Shown here in pieces: positions 61,277 through 64,000 of a stretch of DNA of 64,000 nt. Each line of letters opens with the position of its first letter. Within the stretch, counting starts at the first letter, position 1. The notes beneath the pieces were generated by a model, which was given only the letters and a program-made list of their open reading frames with translations, ran no database searches and was not told the origin of the DNA. Origin of the DNA: Marinilabiliaceae bacterium UBA5488 (GTDB lineage: Bacteria; Bacteroidota; Bacteroidia; Bacteroidales; Marinilabiliaceae); contig DIPM01000033.1 in assembly GCA_002427105.1 (NCBI GenBank), positions 124,001-188,000 of the forward strand, written 5' to 3'. The position numbers and the translations under genes were made by a program.

Positions 61277-61301
61277 ACAGACGCAAATATATCGCGTCTG
61301 T
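61277..61301 (-). promoter_or_regulatory. Candidate operator enclosing the -7 element of the flavodiiron gene
   Basis: ACAGACGC (61277-61284) and GCGTCTGT (61294-61301) form a perfect 8-9-8 dyad. The loop holds the minus-strand TATATTTG (61291-61284), an exact -7 element, about 31 bp before the ATG. A repressor on this dyad would block the promoter directly. It could also be read as a weak hairpin at the end of the SPOR transcript. Confidence 0.55.
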
Positions 61302-61323
61302 ATAAAACATTAATAATCAATCT

Positions 61324-61794
61324 CTACATGCTAATTAAAAGCCACACATCGCTGTATTTTTCATATTGATTACGTATTTGCGCCAGTCTGGAACGGGCTG
61401 CCAACTCATCATTAAATGAGTCAACAGAAACGCGGAAAAATCCATGTTCGCTCTCTAATAAAATAGGTGAAAACCCTTCATTTACCAGGTCACCCCTGAA
61501 GCGGCGGGCATTATCCAAAACCTGAAATGACCCAATAATAATATAGTATTTGCTTGCCGGACCCGAATGTTCAATAGGGGTTACCTTCTCCTCCCTTACA
61601 ACTATCGCGGGCTCAGGCTTAGGATCTGCCACAGGTTCTGCCTTAGCTGTTTCCTTTACCTCCACCTTCGGGCTGCTCTCCTTTACATAAATCGATTCGC
61701 TACTGTCGAAACGACTGCTTCCTTTACGCATCGAGGCACAGGCTGAAAGCATCAATACAGCTGCACCCGCTACCAATAATATCTTAAGCTTCAT
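61324..61794 (-). CDS. SPOR-domain lipoprotein
   Basis: 156 residues. Lipobox MLSAC (C19). A Pro/Glu/Lys-rich linker (about 40-75) leads to a C-terminal SPOR domain (KYYIIIGSFQVLDNARRFRGDLVNEGF ... FFRVSVDSFNDELAARSRLAQI), which binds denuded septal peptidoglycan. It may guide cell-wall remodelling at division. It has its own consensus promoter, and the flavodiiron gene follows on the same strand. Confidence 0.92.
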   Translation of the reverse strand: MKLKILLVAGAAVLMLSACASMRKGSSRFDSSESIYVKESSPKVEVKETAKAEPVADPKPEPAIVVREEKVTPIEHSGPASKYYIIIGSFQVLDNARRFRGDLVNEGFSPILLESEHGFFRVSVDSFNDELAARSRLAQIRNQYEKYSDVWLLISM

Positions 61795-61841
61795 AATAGT
61801 CCTTATTTATTGCAACTTATTATCCCGTTTTATTGCTAGCC

Positions 61842-61872
61842 CAAAGATATGCTAACAAGCGCTATTATTCAA
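61842..61872 (-). promoter_or_regulatory. Promoter of the SPOR gene, in the 61795-62162 intergenic region
   Basis: On the minus strand TTG (61872-61870), a 20-bp spacer and TATCTTTG (61849-61842). The leader is about 40 nt. On the plus side an imperfect TTCCTTTG lies just before mltG. The rest of the 368-bp gap is A/T rich and shows no other feature. Confidence 0.75.
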
Positions 61873-62162
61873 CAATCTCAGGAATGATTTTTGAAATTGA
61901 AATCTTCTAAACCGAATATAACAATCATTCATAATAGCTGCATTTTCTGAAATCCATTTAATAGAATCACCAACTGTCCCCGGTCAAAAAAACAAAATAT
62001 CCGCCAGATATTAGATCCTAATGCAATCCGAGCTTCGTAAAGACCTTTTTGTCCCTCGATATGTTTTGATCAATATACCTTCTTTTTCATTCTCAAGCAA
62101 TCAGCTCTTGTCGAAAAAGAGTAAAAAAAGTGTTTCCTTTGCAAAGTTTAAACTCTTAAAAC

Positions 62163-63239
62163 ATGGTCATAAAAAGAACTGTTTTTTCTAAACCTATACT
62201 TAACAAGCAGGCTACCATACTGTTGTTTATTGTGGCGGCAATACTGGCACTTATGCTTTTTGTCGCTCTAAAATATTACAACAGGATATTTGGCCCCAAC
62301 GTTAGCGACAAAGCTGGAAAAGGAATAGAACTTTTTATTCCCTCAAATCCAAGTTTTGATGAAGTGTTGGGACTGCTTAAGTTTAGTGGGGCCATAGACA
62401 ATATAAATGATTTTGTATGGCTTGCCCGGCACAAGGGCTATCCCGCTAAGCCCATCGGAGGCCGATACATTCTCAGAGATGGAATGAGCAATAACGAACT
62501 GGTAAATATGTTGCGCGCAGGTGCACAAACACCAATAAATCTTACCTTCAACAATATTCGAAAACCTGAAGAGCTTGCAGGGCTTCTGTCACGCCGCTTA
62601 GAGGCTGATTCGCTATCCTTTGTTAGTGCTCTGCGCGACGAGGAGCTTTTGGCTGAATTGGGCTTCGAACCTCACACTGTTGCGGCTATGCTCCTCCCCA
62701 ACACCTATCAGATGTTTTGGAATATCTCCCCCGAGGGCTTTGTTAAAAGAATGCACAGGGAATATGAAAGCTTCTGGAATAATGAGAGGAAACAAAAGGC
62801 TGAAGACTTGCGACTTAGCCCCATCCAGGTTGCCACACTGGCTTCTATCGTCGATGAAGAAACAGTGCGGGGAGATGAGAAATCGCGTGTCGCGGGACTC
62901 TACCTTAATCGTCTTGATATAGGAATGAGACTGCAAGCCGACCCTACCATAAAATTTGTTATTGGCGATTTCAGCGTTAACCGGATACTAAGCAAAGACC
63001 TTGAAGTTGACTCACCTTATAACACGTATATTTATGCCGGACTGCCTCCCGGCCCCATACGCATCCCTTCCATTTCGGGGATAGATGCTGTTCTGGACCG
63101 CGAAACACACGATTACCTGTATATGTGCGCCAAAGACGACTTTTCAGGCTATCATGCCTTTGCCAAAACGCTCAGACAGCACAATGTAAATGCCGAAAAA
63201 TATCGTAGAGCCCTCAATCGCAACAGGATATACAGGTAG
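62163..63239 (+). CDS. mltG: Endolytic murein transglycosylase MltG
   Basis: 358 residues. It cuts nascent glycan strands in the periplasm and helps end their elongation. One N-terminal membrane helix (about 18-38) is followed by a LysM-like subdomain (IELFIPSNPSFDEVLGLLKFSGAI) and the YceG catalytic domain: LLPNTYQMFW, LASIVDEETVRGDEK (catalytic Glu, about 229) and LQADPTIKFV, SPYNTYIYAGLPPGPI. The stop codon abuts the stop of the convergent barrel gene, without a terminator. Confidence 0.95.
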   Translation: MVIKRTVFSKPILNKQATILLFIVAAILALMLFVALKYYNRIFGPNVSDKAGKGIELFIPSNPSFDEVLGLLKFSGAIDNINDFVWLARHKGYPAKPIGGRYILRDGMSNNELVNMLRAGAQTPINLTFNNIRKPEELAGLLSRRLEADSLSFVSALRDEELLAELGFEPHTVAAMLLPNTYQMFWNISPEGFVKRMHREYESFWNNERKQKAEDLRLSPIQVATLASIVDEETVRGDEKSRVAGLYLNRLDIGMRLQADPTIKFVIGDFSVNRILSKDLEVDSPYNTYIYAGLPPGPIRIPSISGIDAVLDRETHDYLYMCAKDDFSGYHAFAKTLRQHNVNAEKYRRALNRNRIYR

Positions 63240-64000
63240 TTAGAAGGAATATCCCAGTCCCACAATGGCGTTAATTCCATGACCGGGATAGCCATACCAA
63301 CGATTATACTTCGAGGCAATCAGATTACGAATCTCCCCGAAGAAATTCCACCTACGGTTTAGATTATAATTTGCGCCTACATTGAAGTCGTAAACCGGGT
63401 CGAGCGATTCAGCCGCAGCGGGAAGTGATACATAACGCGAGCCCAGGAGGTTGACAGCACCATAAAGCGAAAGGCTCTCATTAGCCCGGTAAGCAAAGCG
63501 TGCACCTACCTCCATCTCGGGCTTATGCCAGGCCTGTGAAAGTGAGTCTGTTCTCCAGCCATAATATTTACCTCTTAAGGTCATATTCAAATCGGGGCTG
63601 AATTTCACATTAAACTCTCCTGATACAGTAAGCAGGTTACCATCATCATAAACAACGTCAAACTGATTGCTGTAATCAGTTTGAAGAAGCATATCAAATT
63701 GATTGAACTGCCTGTTTACAAAGAAGTGCTCATCGCTAAAGACACTATACTCAACTTTGGCTGCAAATGAGGTAGCTTGTGAAAAATTGCCCTTAGTGCC
63801 AAAGAAAAAACGCACTCCGTGGAAGGCCGTCTTTACATTCACGTCAGGCGCCACATAAGGATTCTCTTCCATAATAGAACGATAGGTCGAAGGCATTATC
63901 TCACCTGTTATCCCGCCATCTATAGCCAGCACCCCTTCAACTACAGTATATTTTACTGTCAAATCAGGAGAGACATAAAGATTATCTTCCAAATCATCGA
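63240..64000 (-). CDS. Outer-membrane beta-barrel protein, C-terminal part (5' end outside window)
   Basis: The frame is open to the right edge, so the start is missing; at least 253 residues are seen. Repeated amphipathic strands (LYVSPDLTVKYTVVEGVLAIDGG, VRFFFGTKGNFSQATSFAAKVEY, LTVSGEFNVKFSPDLNMTLRG, YDFNVGANYNLNRRWNFFGEIRN) end in AIVGLGYSF, the aromatic terminus recognised for barrel insertion. It resembles the C-terminal half of TonB-receptor-like or porin-like Bacteroidota barrels. Ligand is unknown. Confidence 0.75.
   Translation of the reverse strand, partial: DDLEDNLYVSPDLTVKYTVVEGVLAIDGGITGEIMPSTYRSIMEENPYVAPDVNVKTAFHGVRFFFGTKGNFSQATSFAAKVEYSVFSDEHFFVNRQFNQFDMLLQTDYSNQFDVVYDDGNLLTVSGEFNVKFSPDLNMTLRGKYYGWRTDSLSQAWHKPEMEVGARFAYRANESLSLYGAVNLLGSRYVSLPAAAESLDPVYDFNVGANYNLNRRWNFFGEIRNLIASKYNRWYGYPGHGINAIVGLGYSF

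Noticed and set aside
1..64000. CRISPR arrays, prophage, integrative element, toxin-antitoxin or defence system
   Set aside because: I saw no regularly spaced repeats, integrase, phage structural genes or toxin-antitoxin pairs. The window reads as core chromosome.

Overview
The window looks like chromosome of a member of the phylum Bacteroidota, probably an anaerobic or microaerophilic Bacteroidales/Marinilabiliales-type fermenter. The reasons are seen in the sequence. There are many promoters of the Bacteroidota form (TTG or TTTG, 19-20 bp, TAnnTTTG) and few Shine-Dalgarno sequences. The primary sigma factor is short and lacks region 1.1. Phylum-typical families are present: GH97, GIN-domain DUF2807, DUF6588, an UpxY-type NusG paralogue, a LytTR regulator and many SPII lipoproteins. 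Base composition is even, and I see no plasmid, prophage, CRISPR or defence island. The only mobile-element trace is a small IS21-like remnant beside a tRNA.

Layout. 1-9.8 kb: end of an unknown gene, galM, an acyl-CoA synthetase, an outer-membrane barrel, uvrB-dapF (minus strand), an HtrA protease and rpoD. 9.8-20.2 kb: a glycosyltransferase and gyrB (minus), an orphan UpxY/NusG paralogue, gdhA, two envelope proteins, an M3 metallopeptidase and a YhcH-like protein. 20.2-27.3 kb: a quinol-type nitric oxide reductase (norB) with an unusual leader, a PepSY-type membrane protein, a GH43 lipoprotein, an MscS channel with a structured leader, and a bacteriohemerythrin. 27.3-31.7 kb: a damaged region with an acetyl-xylan-esterase pseudogene and a collapsed phosphate operon (pstS, then fused stubs of pstC and pstB, then phoU). 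pstS is preceded by four 11-bp repeats that look like a Pho box array. 31.7-44.8 kb: tRNA-Pro(CGG) with the IS21 scar, aroC, a SlyD-like isomerase, SDR and thioesterase genes, GH97, LysE, a Pit phosphate transporter with its own Pho-box-like repeat, a LytTR response regulator, HU and an LTA-synthase-like phosphotransferase. 44.8-64 kb: asnA, argF, ftsK-lolA, a ferredoxin-reductase-like protein, an SBF-like transporter, a complete sodium-pumping methylmalonyl-CoA decarboxylase operon (mce-mmdA-gamma-biotin carrier-beta), an aminotransferase, ftsE, a flavodiiron protein, a SPOR lipoprotein, mltG and a cut-off barrel protein.

How the genes fit together. The Na+ decarboxylase operon points to succinate-to-propionate fermentation that stores energy as a sodium gradient; the SBF-like carrier next to it could use that gradient. 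NorB, the flavodiiron protein and bacteriohemerythrin are scattered but together suggest protection against NO and O2. The Pst operon has lost its permeases and ATPase while Pit carries a Pho-box-like site, so phosphate uptake may have moved to a Pho-controlled Pit.

I did not find a convincing wholly new multi-gene system. The best candidates for new biology are regulatory: the Pho-box arrays with the collapsed pst operon, the swapped inverted-repeat leader of norB, and the mscS leader (promoter, hexamer repeats, hairpin, 18-codon ORF). Single-base damage and deletions in this kind of sequence could also be assembly errors, and this is stated where it matters.
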